A DNA stretch of 64,000 nucleotides from an uncultured Hyphomonas sp. (lineage in GTDB: Bacteria > Pseudomonadota > Alphaproteobacteria > Caulobacterales > Hyphomonadaceae). The notes below the pieces were generated by a model, which saw nothing but the letters and a program-made list of their open reading frames with translations, had not been told where the DNA came from and made no database searches. A program made the translations under genes and the position numbers. Positions 11,187 through 20,663 of this stretch are shown one piece after another. Position 1 is the first letter of the stretch. Each line of letters opens with the position of its first letter. The DNA lies in contig NZ_OY782759.1 of assembly GCF_963678195.1 (NCBI RefSeq), forward strand, positions 1,922,001 to 1,986,000, in the 5' to 3' direction.

Positions 11187-12394
11187 GTGCCAGACGTGCC
11201 ATTTCTGTCATGGGATCGACAGGTTCCATCGGGTGTTCTGCACTTGATGTGATCCGCCATGCCAATGCGAATGGCGGCGACGCCTTTGAGGTTGTCGCTC
11301 TGACTGCCGGCAGCAATGCGGAAAAACTGGCTGAGCAGGCACTTGAGTGCCGCCCTCAGATCGCCGTGATTGCCGATGAAAGCCAGTTGCCGGTTTTGCA
11401 GGAAAAGCTGTCCGGGTCGGGGATTGAGGCGGCCGCTGGCTGCGCTGCGGTCACTGAGGCCGCAACACGTCCTGCGCGGGTTCTCGCAGCGATTGTCGGG
11501 GCAGCGGGGCTGGAGTCGACTCTTGCGGCAGTGCAGGCCGGAAATGATGTCGCGATCGCCAATAAAGAAAGCGTGGTCTGCGGCGGGCGTCTGATCCTGG
11601 AAGAGGCCAGAAAGGCGGGGGTGAATGTCCTGCCTGTCGATTCCGAACACAGTGCGATCCATCAATGCCTGGGCGATGGCCGGCAACTCGAAAGCCTGAC
11701 GATCACTGCGTCCGGCGGTCCGTTCCGCACAGCGACTGTGGAACAGATGCGCACAGCAAGCCCTGAAGCGGCGGCAGCGCACCCGAACTGGGCCATGGGT
11801 ATCAAGAATTCAATCGACAGTGCCACTCTGATGAACAAGGCGCTGGAGCTGATCGAAGCGGCCTACCTGTTCGATGTGGCGGCCGAGCAGATCGACGTGA
11901 TCATTCACCCGCAGTCGATCATCCATGGCATGGCGCATTTCACAGATGGGTCTGTGATCGCCCAGCTTGGCGCGCCGGATATGCGCACGCCGATCTCCTA
12001 TGCCCTGGGATGGCCGGATCGCGTTGAAACCACGGTTGACCGCCTGGATCTGGTCCGTCTCAGCAAGCTCGACTTCGAGCCGGTGGACAGTCAAAAGTTT
12101 CCCGCTGTGGCGCTTGCAAGGGAGGCTTTTGCTGCCGGTCCGGGCGCTACAACGGTATTAAATTGCGCTAATGAAACCGCCGTTTCTGCATTTATTGCGG
12201 GCCAATGCGGGTTTCTGGACATAAGCTGGGTGGTAAAGGAAGTGTTGAGTCGCTTCCTTTCCGGCAATATGGCCGGATTGGCATGCAGTTCGCTAGAAGA
12301 GATCGGCATTCTGGACCGATACGCGCGTTCTGCCGCTGAAGATGTCTTGAAGCGGGCCCCGGGTGGTGGGGCGGAGGGTAGAACGCTTGGGTGA
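11183..12394 (+). CDS. dxr: 1-Deoxy-D-xylulose 5-phosphate reductoisomerase
   Basis: Second enzyme of the MEP isoprenoid pathway; it converts DXP to MEP with NADPH. It has 403 aa (E. coli 398). The N-terminal Rossmann motif SVMGSTGSIGCSALDV, the central IANKESVVCGG and LPVDSEHSAIHQCL (metal-binding Asp and Glu), and the loop ITASGGPFR are all intact. It feeds uppS in the same cluster with isoprenoid precursors. Overlaps cdsA by 4 bp. Confidence 0.96.
   Translation: MSARRAISVMGSTGSIGCSALDVIRHANANGGDAFEVVALTAGSNAEKLAEQALECRPQIAVIADESQLPVLQEKLSGSGIEAAAGCAAVTEAATRPARVLAAIVGAAGLESTLAAVQAGNDVAIANKESVVCGGRLILEEARKAGVNVLPVDSEHSAIHQCLGDGRQLESLTITASGGPFRTATVEQMRTASPEAAAAHPNWAMGIKNSIDSATLMNKALELIEAAYLFDVAAEQIDVIIHPQSIIHGMAHFTDGSVIAQLGAPDMRTPISYALGWPDRVETTVDRLDLVRLSKLDFEPVDSQKFPAVALAREAFAAGPGATTVLNCANETAVSAFIAGQCGFLDISWVVKEVLSRFLSGNMAGLACSSLEEIGILDRYARSAAEDVLKRAPGGGAEGRTLG
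12373..12377 (+). promoter_or_regulatory. Shine-Dalgarno site deciding the rseP start
   Basis: GGAGG inside the dxr 3' end, 9 nt before TTG 12387. It favours this TTG over the upstream in-frame GTG 12363, which would have no such site at the proper distance. Confidence 0.55.
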
Positions 12395-13556
12395 GTTGCT
12401 GAGCCAAGGTCCTTTGTTTCTGGCTTGCCTCATCTTCATGATGGGCATTGTCGTTATTGTGCACGAGTTCGGCCATTACCTCGCCGGACGGGCCTTCGGT
12501 GCGGCAGTCGAATCCTTCTCCGTTGGCTTTGGAAGCCCGCTCTATGAGCGCAAAGACAAGCGCGGCACGCGCTGGCGGATCAATTGGATCCCGCTCGGCG
12601 GTTTCGTGAAATTTGCCGGCGAGGCTCAGACCGCTGCTGACATCGGAAAACTGGAAGACGGCCTTGTTGGCCGGCCTTACCCCGAACTCGGCGTCGGCCA
12701 GCGGTCGATTGTCAGCCTGGCGGGCCCGCTTGCTAATTTCGTGCTCGCGAGCCTGATTTTTGCACTGATGCTCGGCACGTTCGGGCGTCCGAACGTGGAA
12801 GTGGGCATCTACTCCGTTTCGGAAGGCGGTGCGGCTGCGATCGGCGGAATGGAAGCCGGTGATATTATCCTGTCTACCAATGGCAAAGCTGTGACGACAC
12901 CGAGCGATGTCCAGCTGGCTGCTGTGCTGAACCCCAATACACCCGTGAATTTCGTGGTGCGCCGGGGTGAAGTGGAGCAGTCGCTGACTGTGACCCCTCA
13001 GGAAATTGTCCGTGAAAATGAGCTGGGACAGCAGGTGCCTCAAGGCACGATCGGCGTCCAGCTGGCGAATGTGAGCATTCAGGAGCCGACCCGCTATAAT
13101 CCGGTCGAGGCACTCGGGCAGGGTGTGCTCCAGACCGGCAAGACACTTGAGCAGACCGTAACCATGCTAAACCGGATCATAACCGGACGCATGTCGATCC
13201 ATACCATGTCCGGCCCCGTGGGAATCGGAGATGTATCACGGCGTATCGTGAACGAGGTGTGGGCGCAGGAAGACGTTTCCGTCGGGACGCGGCTGTCCGA
13301 ACTGTTCTGGATGCTGCTGGGCATGTGCGCCTCGATTTCCGTCGGGATTGGCTTCTTCAACCTGCTTCCGCTGCCGGTATTGGATGGCGGACACCTTGTG
13401 TTTAATGCATACGAGGCCGTGACCGGTCGCCACTTGCCGGAAAAAGTGCAGGAGGTGAGCCTGACTTTCGGTCTCATCCTGTTATTGGGGATGGTCGTCG
13501 TCATCACGTGGGGCGATGTCATCGAAACCGGCCTTTTTGGCGGCGGGGGCGGTTGA
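12387..13556 (+). CDS. rseP: Site-2 intramembrane zinc protease RseP
   Basis: Intramembrane metalloprotease involved in regulated proteolysis of envelope stress anti-sigma factors and signal-peptide remnants. About 389 aa. Zinc motif HEFGH lies in the first membrane segment, and the second ligand motif is LLPLPVLDGGHLVFNAYEAV near the C-terminus. One PDZ domain (about residues 105-200) is recognisable, where E. coli has two. Start TTG 12387 is chosen because GGAGG (12373-12377) lies 9 nt upstream; a GTG at 12363 would extend it by 8 residues. It overlaps the dxr end by 8 bp. Confidence 0.92.
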   Translation: MGELLSQGPLFLACLIFMMGIVVIVHEFGHYLAGRAFGAAVESFSVGFGSPLYERKDKRGTRWRINWIPLGGFVKFAGEAQTAADIGKLEDGLVGRPYPELGVGQRSIVSLAGPLANFVLASLIFALMLGTFGRPNVEVGIYSVSEGGAAAIGGMEAGDIILSTNGKAVTTPSDVQLAAVLNPNTPVNFVVRRGEVEQSLTVTPQEIVRENELGQQVPQGTIGVQLANVSIQEPTRYNPVEALGQGVLQTGKTLEQTVTMLNRIITGRMSIHTMSGPVGIGDVSRRIVNEVWAQEDVSVGTRLSELFWMLLGMCASISVGIGFFNLLPLPVLDGGHLVFNAYEAVTGRHLPEKVQEVSLTFGLILLLGMVVVITWGDVIETGLFGGGGG

Positions 13557-13596
13557 GCCGGCCGGATCAGGGACTAATCAGAGAGTTTATTCGACG

Positions 13597-16158
13597 ATGC
13601 GTAAGTTTCTTGCAGCGACCTTTATGGCGACCAGCGTGTTCGCGCTTCAGAGCGTGGGTGGCGTGGCTGGTTCGGCCCAGGCGCAGGAAGACAATCGGTA
13701 TGGAGGTACGATCCGTTCGATTGTCGTCCAGGGCAACAAGCGTATCGAGGCGCGGACGGTTCAATCCTATCTGCTGCTGGAACCGGGTGACACGTTTGAT
13801 CCGAACCGGATCGACCTCTCGCTGAAGACTCTGTTCGCGACAAACCTGTTCGCAGATGTCTCGATTGACCGTCTGGGCGATGATCTCATCGTCCGCGTCG
13901 TGGAAAACCCGATCATCAACCGCGTGATCTTCGAGGGCAACAAGGCGCTCAAAGAGGACAAGCTCCGGGAAGAAATTCAGGCTGAGCCGCGTGGTATCTT
14001 CACGGCTGCCCGCGTTCAGAGCGATGTGCAGCGTGTGCTGGAGCTTTACCGGCAATCCGGCCGCTTCGCCGCGAAAGTCGAGCCCCAGTACAAGCCGCTG
14101 GAGCAGAACCGCGTCGATCTGATCTTCCAGATCACCGAAGGCCCGGTCACTGGCGTCCGGTCGATCAACTTCATCGGCAATGAAGCCTATTCCGACTCCC
14201 GCCTGCGCAGCGAGATCGTGACCAAGCAGTCCCGCTTCTGGCGCTTCTTCAGCTCGAACGACAACTACGACCCGGGCCGCCTGGAATATGACCGGGACCA
14301 GCTGCGTCAGTTCTACCAGAACAACGGGTATTACGATTTCCGCGTGACCTCGGCCGTGGCTGAGCTGACACCGGACCAGAAAGACTTCTACATCACCATG
14401 ACGGTGGATGAGGGGCGCCAGTACGACTTCGGTGAGGTCAAGGTCGAGACGGCACTTGAGAAGCTGAATGCGGAGGCCTTGCGGGCAGCGGTTCCGATCC
14501 AGGAAGGCGCTTTGTTCCGGGGTGACCTGATCGAAAGCACGATCGACTCGCTTACCTACGCTGCAGGTATTGCCGGCTACGCGTTCGTTGACATCCGTCC
14601 GCAGCTGGATGTGAACCCGGAAACAGGCCGTATCGATGTCACTTTCGTCGTCGACGAGGGGCCGCGCGTCTACATCGACCGGATCAACATTGTCGGTAAC
14701 ACACAGACGCTGGATCGCGTGATCCGACGGGAACTGAGAATTTCAGAAGGCGACGCCTTTAACCGGATCCTCCTCGACCGGTCCAAAAACCGGGTTCGGG
14801 CACTTGGCTACTTCAAGGAAGTCGAGATTGAGGAAGTCCCGACGGATGAGCCGGATCGCACGATCGTCAATGTGAGCGTTCAGGAGCAGCCCACGGGTGA
14901 GCTGTCCTTCGCAGCGGGCTTCTCCTCTGTGGATTCCTACCTGATCGACCTGTCGGCCAGCCAGCGGAACCTGCGTGGCCGCGGCCAGTCCGTGGTCGCA
15001 CGCGTGTCGTCGTCCAGCCGTCAGCAGGTGGTCGATCTTCGTTTCACCGAGCCGCGCTTCCTCGACCGGAACTTGTCTGCAGGTATCGACGTCTTTGCGA
15101 CACGGCAGGACTTCGGCGACATTTCCTACTTCACCAGTGATACCTACGGTGCCGGTGTTCGCGTCGGTTTCCCTCTGACAGAGCGTATGCAGCTGGGGCT
15201 GTCCTATCGTCTGCAATATGACGACATCGATGTGACGGATATTCCGCTCCTGATCGACCTCCAGACCGGACTGCGTTCGACGCGCCTGATTCAGACGGGC
15301 GGGGCGGATACGCCCGACGATGAGACGGATGATACATTCCGGCGTGCCGGACCGGATGACGCCATTGACGGTCAGGAAACCGTTCTGGACCGTTGTGACC
15401 CGAGTTATCTCTTTCGCGAGACAATCTGCCGGTCTGAACGCTCCGACCTTTCCAGCATCATAGGTTATCAGCTTTACTGGGATCGGACGAACGACCCGAT
15501 CACGCCGACTCGCGGGTTTGACGCCTCTCTCAGCCAGGACCTCGCCGGTATCGGCGGCGACGTGCATTATCTGCGTACGGAAACGCGCGCATCCTTCTAT
15601 CGCGGCATCTGGAAAGGTGTTGTCGCCAGCGCCCGCCTGTCCGGCGGCTATATCTTCCCGCTGGAGGATGGCGAAGGTATCCGCATCAACAACCGCTTCT
15701 TCCGGGGTGGTTCGACCTTCCGCGGATTTGATGTCGCTGGTCTTGGGCCGCGTGAGATCCTGCAGGTGATCGACCCGGAAACCGGTGAAATCGTTGCTAC
15801 CCGCCGCCTCAATGCGCAAGGCGGGAATCTTTACTATCAGGGTACTTTCGAACTAAGCCTGCCAAATGTTTTCCCGGAAGAATATGGTATCAAGAGCGCT
15901 CTGTTCCTCGATGCCGGCTCGCTGGGGACGCTGCGCGGCCCCGACAAGGCCCCGACTTTCTACACGACGGACCCGGTTACCGGGTTCCCTGCAGTGCAAT
16001 TGACAAAGGAAGCCGCATCGCTGCGTGCTGCGGCCGGTCTGAGCGTGTTCTGGAACTCGCCCTTCGGCCCGATCCGCTTCGACTTCTCACAAATCCTCCG
16101 AAGCGAGGACTATGACCGGACAGAGACGTTCCGGTTCTCGACCTCAACCCGCTTCTAA
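13597..16158 (+). CDS. bamA: Outer membrane protein assembly factor BamA
   Basis: Central beta-barrel of the BAM complex that inserts outer-membrane proteins; 853 aa. Signal peptide MRKFLAATFMATSVFALQSV ending at AQAQ, then five POTRA domains (about residues 35-430, e.g. RSIVVQGNKRIE) and a 16-stranded barrel ending in FRFSTSTRF with the terminal aromatic that BamA clients need. Start ATG 13597 is chosen because it begins the signal peptide; the open frame extends to 13516 inside rseP. The barrel contains an acidic loop (about 580-620) with two cysteines, Cys600 and Cys611, which could form a disulfide. The loop length makes it longer than E. coli BamA (810). Confidence 0.95.
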   Translation: MRKFLAATFMATSVFALQSVGGVAGSAQAQEDNRYGGTIRSIVVQGNKRIEARTVQSYLLLEPGDTFDPNRIDLSLKTLFATNLFADVSIDRLGDDLIVRVVENPIINRVIFEGNKALKEDKLREEIQAEPRGIFTAARVQSDVQRVLELYRQSGRFAAKVEPQYKPLEQNRVDLIFQITEGPVTGVRSINFIGNEAYSDSRLRSEIVTKQSRFWRFFSSNDNYDPGRLEYDRDQLRQFYQNNGYYDFRVTSAVAELTPDQKDFYITMTVDEGRQYDFGEVKVETALEKLNAEALRAAVPIQEGALFRGDLIESTIDSLTYAAGIAGYAFVDIRPQLDVNPETGRIDVTFVVDEGPRVYIDRINIVGNTQTLDRVIRRELRISEGDAFNRILLDRSKNRVRALGYFKEVEIEEVPTDEPDRTIVNVSVQEQPTGELSFAAGFSSVDSYLIDLSASQRNLRGRGQSVVARVSSSSRQQVVDLRFTEPRFLDRNLSAGIDVFATRQDFGDISYFTSDTYGAGVRVGFPLTERMQLGLSYRLQYDDIDVTDIPLLIDLQTGLRSTRLIQTGGADTPDDETDDTFRRAGPDDAIDGQETVLDRCDPSYLFRETICRSERSDLSSIIGYQLYWDRTNDPITPTRGFDASLSQDLAGIGGDVHYLRTETRASFYRGIWKGVVASARLSGGYIFPLEDGEGIRINNRFFRGGSTFRGFDVAGLGPREILQVIDPETGEIVATRRLNAQGGNLYYQGTFELSLPNVFPEEYGIKSALFLDAGSLGTLRGPDKAPTFYTTDPVTGFPAVQLTKEAASLRAAAGLSVFWNSPFGPIRFDFSQILRSEDYDRTETFRFSTSTRF

Positions 16159-16184
16159 TCGCAAGCCCCAGAACGGAGACTGCT

Positions 16185-16781
16185 ATGTCCCACCTCAAGA
16201 AACTCTTGTTCGCGTTTGCGTTGCTTATCGGCAGCGCGTCCTTCACCGCACCGACGGCTGCTGCACAAGGCAGCACCGTCATTGCCGTCGACGAAGTAAA
16301 AATCCTTCGCGAAAGCAAAGCTGGCAAGGACATGGCGACCAAGCTCAACAACATCGAAACACAGATGAACAACGAGCTGACCCCTGAGCGGACCAGCCTG
16401 CAGAATGAAGGCAAGACGCTGGACGGCAAGCTTCAGGGCAAGTCGCGCGAACAGGTGAATGCCGACGCGGCTCTGGTGACCGAGCTGAATGCCTATCAGG
16501 CCAAGGCGAACGCTTTTGCAGCGAAAGCACAAAAAGCCTCGCAGGAGTTTTCGCTCACAGAACGTGTTGCTCTGGCAACGTTTAACAAGGCACTCGAGCC
16601 GGTGCTTCTTCAGGTGATCCAGGAGAAGAACGCCCAACTCGTCGTTTCCAAGAGCGCGGTTATCTACTCCGCCGACTCAATCGATGCGACGGCCCTGGTG
16701 ATTCAGAAGCTGGACGCAGCGACACCGACACTGGCCGTAACCCGTCAAAAAATTCCGGATCAGCCGGCAAATCCGCAGTAA
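16185..16781 (+). CDS. Skp/OmpH-family periplasmic chaperone
   Basis: Periplasmic holdase for outer-membrane proteins on their way to BamA. It has 198 aa with a signal peptide ([19 protein letters not shown], cleavage near AAAQG), then the Skp opening [19 protein letters not shown] and a long charged helical hairpin with coiled-coil character. Position directly after bamA, 26 bp apart, supports the call. Sequence conservation in this family is low, so the assignment rests on context plus fold-type composition. Confidence 0.85.
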   Translation: MSHLKKLLFAFALLIGSASFTAPTAAAQGSTVIAVDEVKILRESKAGKDMATKLNNIETQMNNELTPERTSLQNEGKTLDGKLQGKSREQVNADAALVTELNAYQAKANAFAAKAQKASQEFSLTERVALATFNKALEPVLLQVIQEKNAQLVVSKSAVIYSADSIDATALVIQKLDAATPTLAVTRQKIPDQPANPQ

Positions 16782-16792
16782 CGGAGCATAAT

Positions 16793-17809
16793 GTGACAGT
16801 CGATCCGCGGTTCTATGCGCCATTGGGGGCTTTGACGCTTGGGCAGGTCGCGGAGATGACTGGCGCGCCGCTGGACGGCGACGGCGAGTTGCCCGTTACG
16901 GGCATCTCGTCCGCTGGCCAGGCTCAGGCAGGTGACCTTGTCTTCCTGGATGGGGACGGGAAGTCCACGCCCCAGATTTCTCCGAATGGCGGAGTCTTCG
17001 TGACCAATGAAGCGAACTTGCGGCATGTGCCGGAAGGGGCTTCCAGGCTCGTCGTCCGGTTCCCACGCTATGCCCATGCAATCGCCGCGCTGGCGATGTA
17101 CCGGCCGCGTCATCTGGATTGGACTGGTGACGCCCGCATTGCGCCCGATGCGCAGGTACATGAGACGGCCAGAGTATCGCCGGGCGCTGTTGTCGGACCA
17201 GGTGCTGTTATCGGTGAAGGCAGCTGGATCGGTCCGAATGCGTCGATCGGGCCGGGTGTCCAGATCGGCCGGCATTGTCAGGTCGGTGCAAATACCAGTG
17301 TCTTCTGTGCGCTGCTCGGTGACCATGTCACTTTGCTGGCCGGCGCGCGGATCGGCGAAAATGGCTTTGGCGTTATGGCGGCGCCCGATGGGCAGCGTGA
17401 TGCACCTCACTTTGGCCGGGTGATCCTGCAGGATCATGTCACTGTCGGAGCGAATACCTGCATCGACCGCGGCGTTTTCGAGGACACGATCCTCGGCGAG
17501 CGCACCAAGATCGATAATCTATGCCAGATCGCGCACAATGTCGTTTTCGGACGATCGGTCATCATGGCCGCTTTTGGCGGCATCTCGGGTTCGGTCCGGG
17601 TTGGCAATCAGTCCATGCTTGGCGGACGGGTCGGCATCGCCGATCACGTCCGGGTGGGAGAAGGGGTCAGCCTGGCCGCATCCTCAGGCCTCTTCCGTAA
17701 TGTCGAAGACGGCGAAACATGGGGCGGCACGCCTGCAAAACCGCTTCGTCAGTGGATGCGTGAAGTCGCATGGTTGCAGAAACAGGCAAACCCGAAGAAA
17801 AATAGCTGA
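16793..17809 (+). CDS. lpxD: UDP-3-O-acylglucosamine N-acyltransferase
   Basis: Third step of lipid A synthesis: transfers a 3-hydroxyacyl chain from ACP to the 2-amino group of UDP-3-O-acyl-GlcN. It has 338 aa. The N-terminal uridine-binding domain ([33 protein letters not shown]) precedes a left-handed beta-helix of hexapeptide repeats (about 105-300), with catalytic His in the QIAHNVVFG region. Start GTG 16793 follows ACGGAGC; an ATG two bases earlier hits a stop at once. Unusually it is followed by lpxA and not by fabZ. Confidence 0.94.
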   Translation: MTVDPRFYAPLGALTLGQVAEMTGAPLDGDGELPVTGISSAGQAQAGDLVFLDGDGKSTPQISPNGGVFVTNEANLRHVPEGASRLVVRFPRYAHAIAALAMYRPRHLDWTGDARIAPDAQVHETARVSPGAVVGPGAVIGEGSWIGPNASIGPGVQIGRHCQVGANTSVFCALLGDHVTLLAGARIGENGFGVMAAPDGQRDAPHFGRVILQDHVTVGANTCIDRGVFEDTILGERTKIDNLCQIAHNVVFGRSVIMAAFGGISGSVRVGNQSMLGGRVGIADHVRVGEGVSLAASSGLFRNVEDGETWGGTPAKPLRQWMREVAWLQKQANPKKNS

Positions 17810-17847
17810 TCGGCGCTTGTTTTACGCCAGTCAGAAGAGATGCCGCG

Positions 17848-18639
17848 ATGTCGACACAGATCCACCCCTCCGCCTTCGTTGAAGAAGGCGCCCAGCTAGG
17901 CGCGGAGGTCACCATTGGTCCGTTTTGCCACGTAAGTGCAAATGCGGTGATCGGCGATGGGTGCACATTGCATTCGCACGCTGTCGTGGCCGGACATACC
18001 AGCCTTGGTGCCAACAGCGTGCTGTTTCCCCACGCGACGCTCGGTTGCAGCCCGCAGGTGATCGGCTTTGAGAGCACCCCGGAGTCCCGGCTGGAAGTCG
18101 GTGAGAATTGCACTTTCCGGGAATACGCAACTGCGCATGCCGGCATGCCGAAGTTCGGTGGTCTGACGAAAGTCGGAGACCATTGCTACATCATGATCGG
18201 CGCGCACATCGCCCATGACAACCATATCGGCAATCATGTGGTGATGGCGAACAATGTGTCGCTGGCGGGTCATATCGAAGTGGGTGACCATGTCTGGTTC
18301 GGCGGGCTTGCCGCTGTGCACCAGTTCTCTCGCATTGGACGAAATGCCTTCATCGGTGGCGGGGCCATCGTGGTGGAAGATGTTATCCCGTTCGGCTCTG
18401 TTGTGGGGAACCATGCCAAACTGTCGGGCCTGAACATGGTCGGCCTGAAGCGGCGCGGTTTTGACAAAGAGCAATTGATGCAGATCCGCAGCGCGTACAA
18501 GGCCGTGTTCTTTGGAGATGGTCTGTTCAGGGACCGTCTGGCGAAGGCGGCGGCTGACTTTGCGGACAAGCCGTTGGCGATGGAACTCATCTCGTTCATT
18601 CAGGCCGGTGGAGACCGGCCTATCTGCAAGCCGGCCTGA
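17848..18639 (+). CDS. lpxA: UDP-N-acetylglucosamine acyltransferase
   Basis: First committed lipid A step: adds a 3-hydroxyacyl chain to UDP-GlcNAc. It has 263 aa (E. coli 262). The hexapeptide-repeat beta-helix starts IHPSAFVEEGAQLGAEV, the catalytic His lies in IAHDNHIGNHVVMANN, and the C-terminal helical part contains SGLNMVGLKRRGF. Separated from lpxD by 38 bp, with no room for fabZ. Confidence 0.96.
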   Translation: MSTQIHPSAFVEEGAQLGAEVTIGPFCHVSANAVIGDGCTLHSHAVVAGHTSLGANSVLFPHATLGCSPQVIGFESTPESRLEVGENCTFREYATAHAGMPKFGGLTKVGDHCYIMIGAHIAHDNHIGNHVVMANNVSLAGHIEVGDHVWFGGLAAVHQFSRIGRNAFIGGGAIVVEDVIPFGSVVGNHAKLSGLNMVGLKRRGFDKEQLMQIRSAYKAVFFGDGLFRDRLAKAAADFADKPLAMELISFIQAGGDRPICKPA

Positions 18640-18642
18640 GCC

Positions 18643-19488
18643 ATGACAGCGCCTCTGGGTTTGATTGCAGGGCTGGGGGAACTCCCTGTCGCTATCGCAA
18701 GTAATGCCGTGGCCAGCGGGCAGGGCGTTTATGTGCTGCGTCTCAAAGGATTTGAAGAGCCGGCGCTGGCCGAATATCCGGGAGACGTTGTCGGACTTGG
18801 GGAAATCGGGGGTGTCATCGACCGCCTGAAATCGGCAGGCTGCAAGGACGTGGTTTTCGCAGGCATTGTGAAACGTCCGAACTTCAAGGATCTGAAGCTC
18901 GACATGCGGGGCGCCATGCTGTTGCCCAAAGTCGTGTCAGAGGCCCGCAAAGGTGATGATGCCTTGCTGAAGGTCCTTGTCGCTGAGTTCGAGAAGCACG
19001 GCTTCAACGTGATCGGGAGTGAGGAAGCGAACAAGGCATTACTGGCGCCGGCCGGTTTGATTGCCGGTCCTTCTCCGACCGATGCAAACATGGCCGATAT
19101 ACGCCATGCCGCAAAAGTAGCCGCTGCGACGGGCGCTCTGGACATCGGACAGGGCTGCGTTGTCTGTGACGGGCTGGTCCTGGCTGTGGAGGCTCAGGAG
19201 GGGACGGACGAAATGCTCCGGCGTTGCGCCACCTTGCCTGAAGCTGTCCGGGGAAGGTCTGGTGCCCGGCGCGGTGTGCTCGCCAAGCGGCCGAAGCCGG
19301 AGCAGGAGCGCCGGATTGACCTTCCTACAACCGGTGTCTCGACAATTGAACTGGTCGCCGCTGCGGGCCTGGCCGGCCTGGCTGTAGAAGCAGGCGGCGC
19401 CTTGCTGCTCCGCCGATCTGAAATGGAAGCGGCGGCAGACCGGCTTGGCGTCTTCATTTATGGATTTGCGCCGGACACGGCTTCATGA
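18643..19488 (+). CDS. lpxI: UDP-2,3-diacylglucosamine diphosphatase LpxI
   Basis: Hydrolyses UDP-2,3-diacylglucosamine to lipid X and UMP, the step done by LpxH in enterobacteria. LpxI (former DUF1009) is the alphaproteobacterial alternative. It has 281 aa. N-terminal LGLIAGLGELPVAIASNA, then VVFAGIVKRPNFKDLKLD, and the C-terminal catalytic domain with PTTGVSTIELVAAAGLAGLAVE. It starts 3 bp after the lpxA stop and overlaps lpxB by 4 bp. Confidence 0.93.
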   Translation: MTAPLGLIAGLGELPVAIASNAVASGQGVYVLRLKGFEEPALAEYPGDVVGLGEIGGVIDRLKSAGCKDVVFAGIVKRPNFKDLKLDMRGAMLLPKVVSEARKGDDALLKVLVAEFEKHGFNVIGSEEANKALLAPAGLIAGPSPTDANMADIRHAAKVAAATGALDIGQGCVVCDGLVLAVEAQEGTDEMLRRCATLPEAVRGRSGARRGVLAKRPKPEQERRIDLPTTGVSTIELVAAAGLAGLAVEAGGALLLRRSEMEAAADRLGVFIYGFAPDTAS

Positions 19489-20663
19489 GCGGTCTGCGCA
19501 TCTTCATGGTTGCCGGTGAGGCCTCGGGGGATCTTCTGGCCCGGGAAGTCGTTGAGGCGATCCGTCAGAAGACGAACGATGTCGAGTTTGCCGGGATCGG
19601 CGGGCAGGAACTGGCATCGGTGGGTATCAATTCCCCATTCGATATTTCACCTCTCTCTATTCTGGGATTTGCCGAGGGGATCAGGGCTTACGGCACAGTG
19701 GTGAAGCTGGCAGATGCGGCGGCGGATGCAATTGTTGCATTCAGGCCGGACGCAGTTGTGCTCGTGGACTCCTGGGGATTCATGCTGCGTGTGGCGCTGC
19801 GGGTGAGGGCGAGAGCCCCCGACATCAAGCTGATCAAGTTGATCGGACCGCAGGTCTGGGCGACGCGGCCCGGGCGCGCGAAGACCCTGGCGGCCACGGT
19901 GGACCACTTGCTCTGCATGCACGATATAGAACCGCCTTATTATGCGTCGTTTGGCTTGCCGACGACGGTGATCGGTAATCCTGCCCTTTCGCGAAACAGA
20001 CCTGGAGATGGAGCGAGGTTTCGTGCGGCAAGGGGTATCGGGTCGGATGAGCAGATCTGTCTGGTTTTGCCCGGCAGCCGAAGAAGCGAACTGGCAAAGG
20101 TCGCACCGGCCCTTCTAGAGGCCGCCAAGCAGCTTGCCAAAGAAAAGCCAGGCGTGCGGATTGTCGTTTCGCCAGCAGGAAACATGGCCGACACCTTTGA
20201 CCAGGCTTTTCCGGATGTCTCCGGCTGGGCTGAAGTCCTGCATGCGCCAGAAGAGCGCTACGATGCGATGGCAGCAGCCGATGTCGCGCTCGCATGTTCC
20301 GGCACGGTGACCAGTGAGCTTGCTATGCAGGGGACGCCCATGATTGTCGCCTACAGAACCGGCTGGCTCACATGGGCGCTGGCGCGAGGACTTCTGTACA
20401 AGAAGCATCATATCACGCTGCTGAATATTGTGTCCGACGATCAGGAGATTGTTCCTGAATTTGTCCAGACTCAGCAGAAACCCGAATTGATCGCGGGGAA
20501 AGCCATTGAATGGCTGAGCGATCCACAAAAGCTGGAGCGACAGAAGGAGGCCCAGCGGAAGGCCTTGAGCCGGATGCAGGGCAAAGGGCATTCCTCCGCC
20601 GAGATTTCTGCCGATGCGATTCTGTCAGTTGCGCGCGGGCAGGCTGTGCTCCCGCAGGAATGA
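19485..20663 (+). CDS. lpxB: Lipid-A-disaccharide synthase
   Basis: GT19 glycosyltransferase that joins UDP-2,3-diacylglucosamine and lipid X to the tetraacyl disaccharide 1-phosphate. It has 392 aa. Signatures: MVAGEASGDLLA at the N-terminus, the nucleotide-binding VLPGSRRSELAKVAP near the middle, and the acceptor region CSGTVTSELAMQGTPMIVAYR. Last gene of the long plus-strand cluster; its 3' end overlaps the minus-strand FAD oxidoreductase gene by 39 bp. Confidence 0.95.
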   Translation: MSGLRIFMVAGEASGDLLAREVVEAIRQKTNDVEFAGIGGQELASVGINSPFDISPLSILGFAEGIRAYGTVVKLADAAADAIVAFRPDAVVLVDSWGFMLRVALRVRARAPDIKLIKLIGPQVWATRPGRAKTLAATVDHLLCMHDIEPPYYASFGLPTTVIGNPALSRNRPGDGARFRAARGIGSDEQICLVLPGSRRSELAKVAPALLEAAKQLAKEKPGVRIVVSPAGNMADTFDQAFPDVSGWAEVLHAPEERYDAMAAADVALACSGTVTSELAMQGTPMIVAYRTGWLTWALARGLLYKKHHITLLNIVSDDQEIVPEFVQTQQKPELIAGKAIEWLSDPQKLERQKEAQRKALSRMQGKGHSSAEISADAILSVARGQAVLPQE

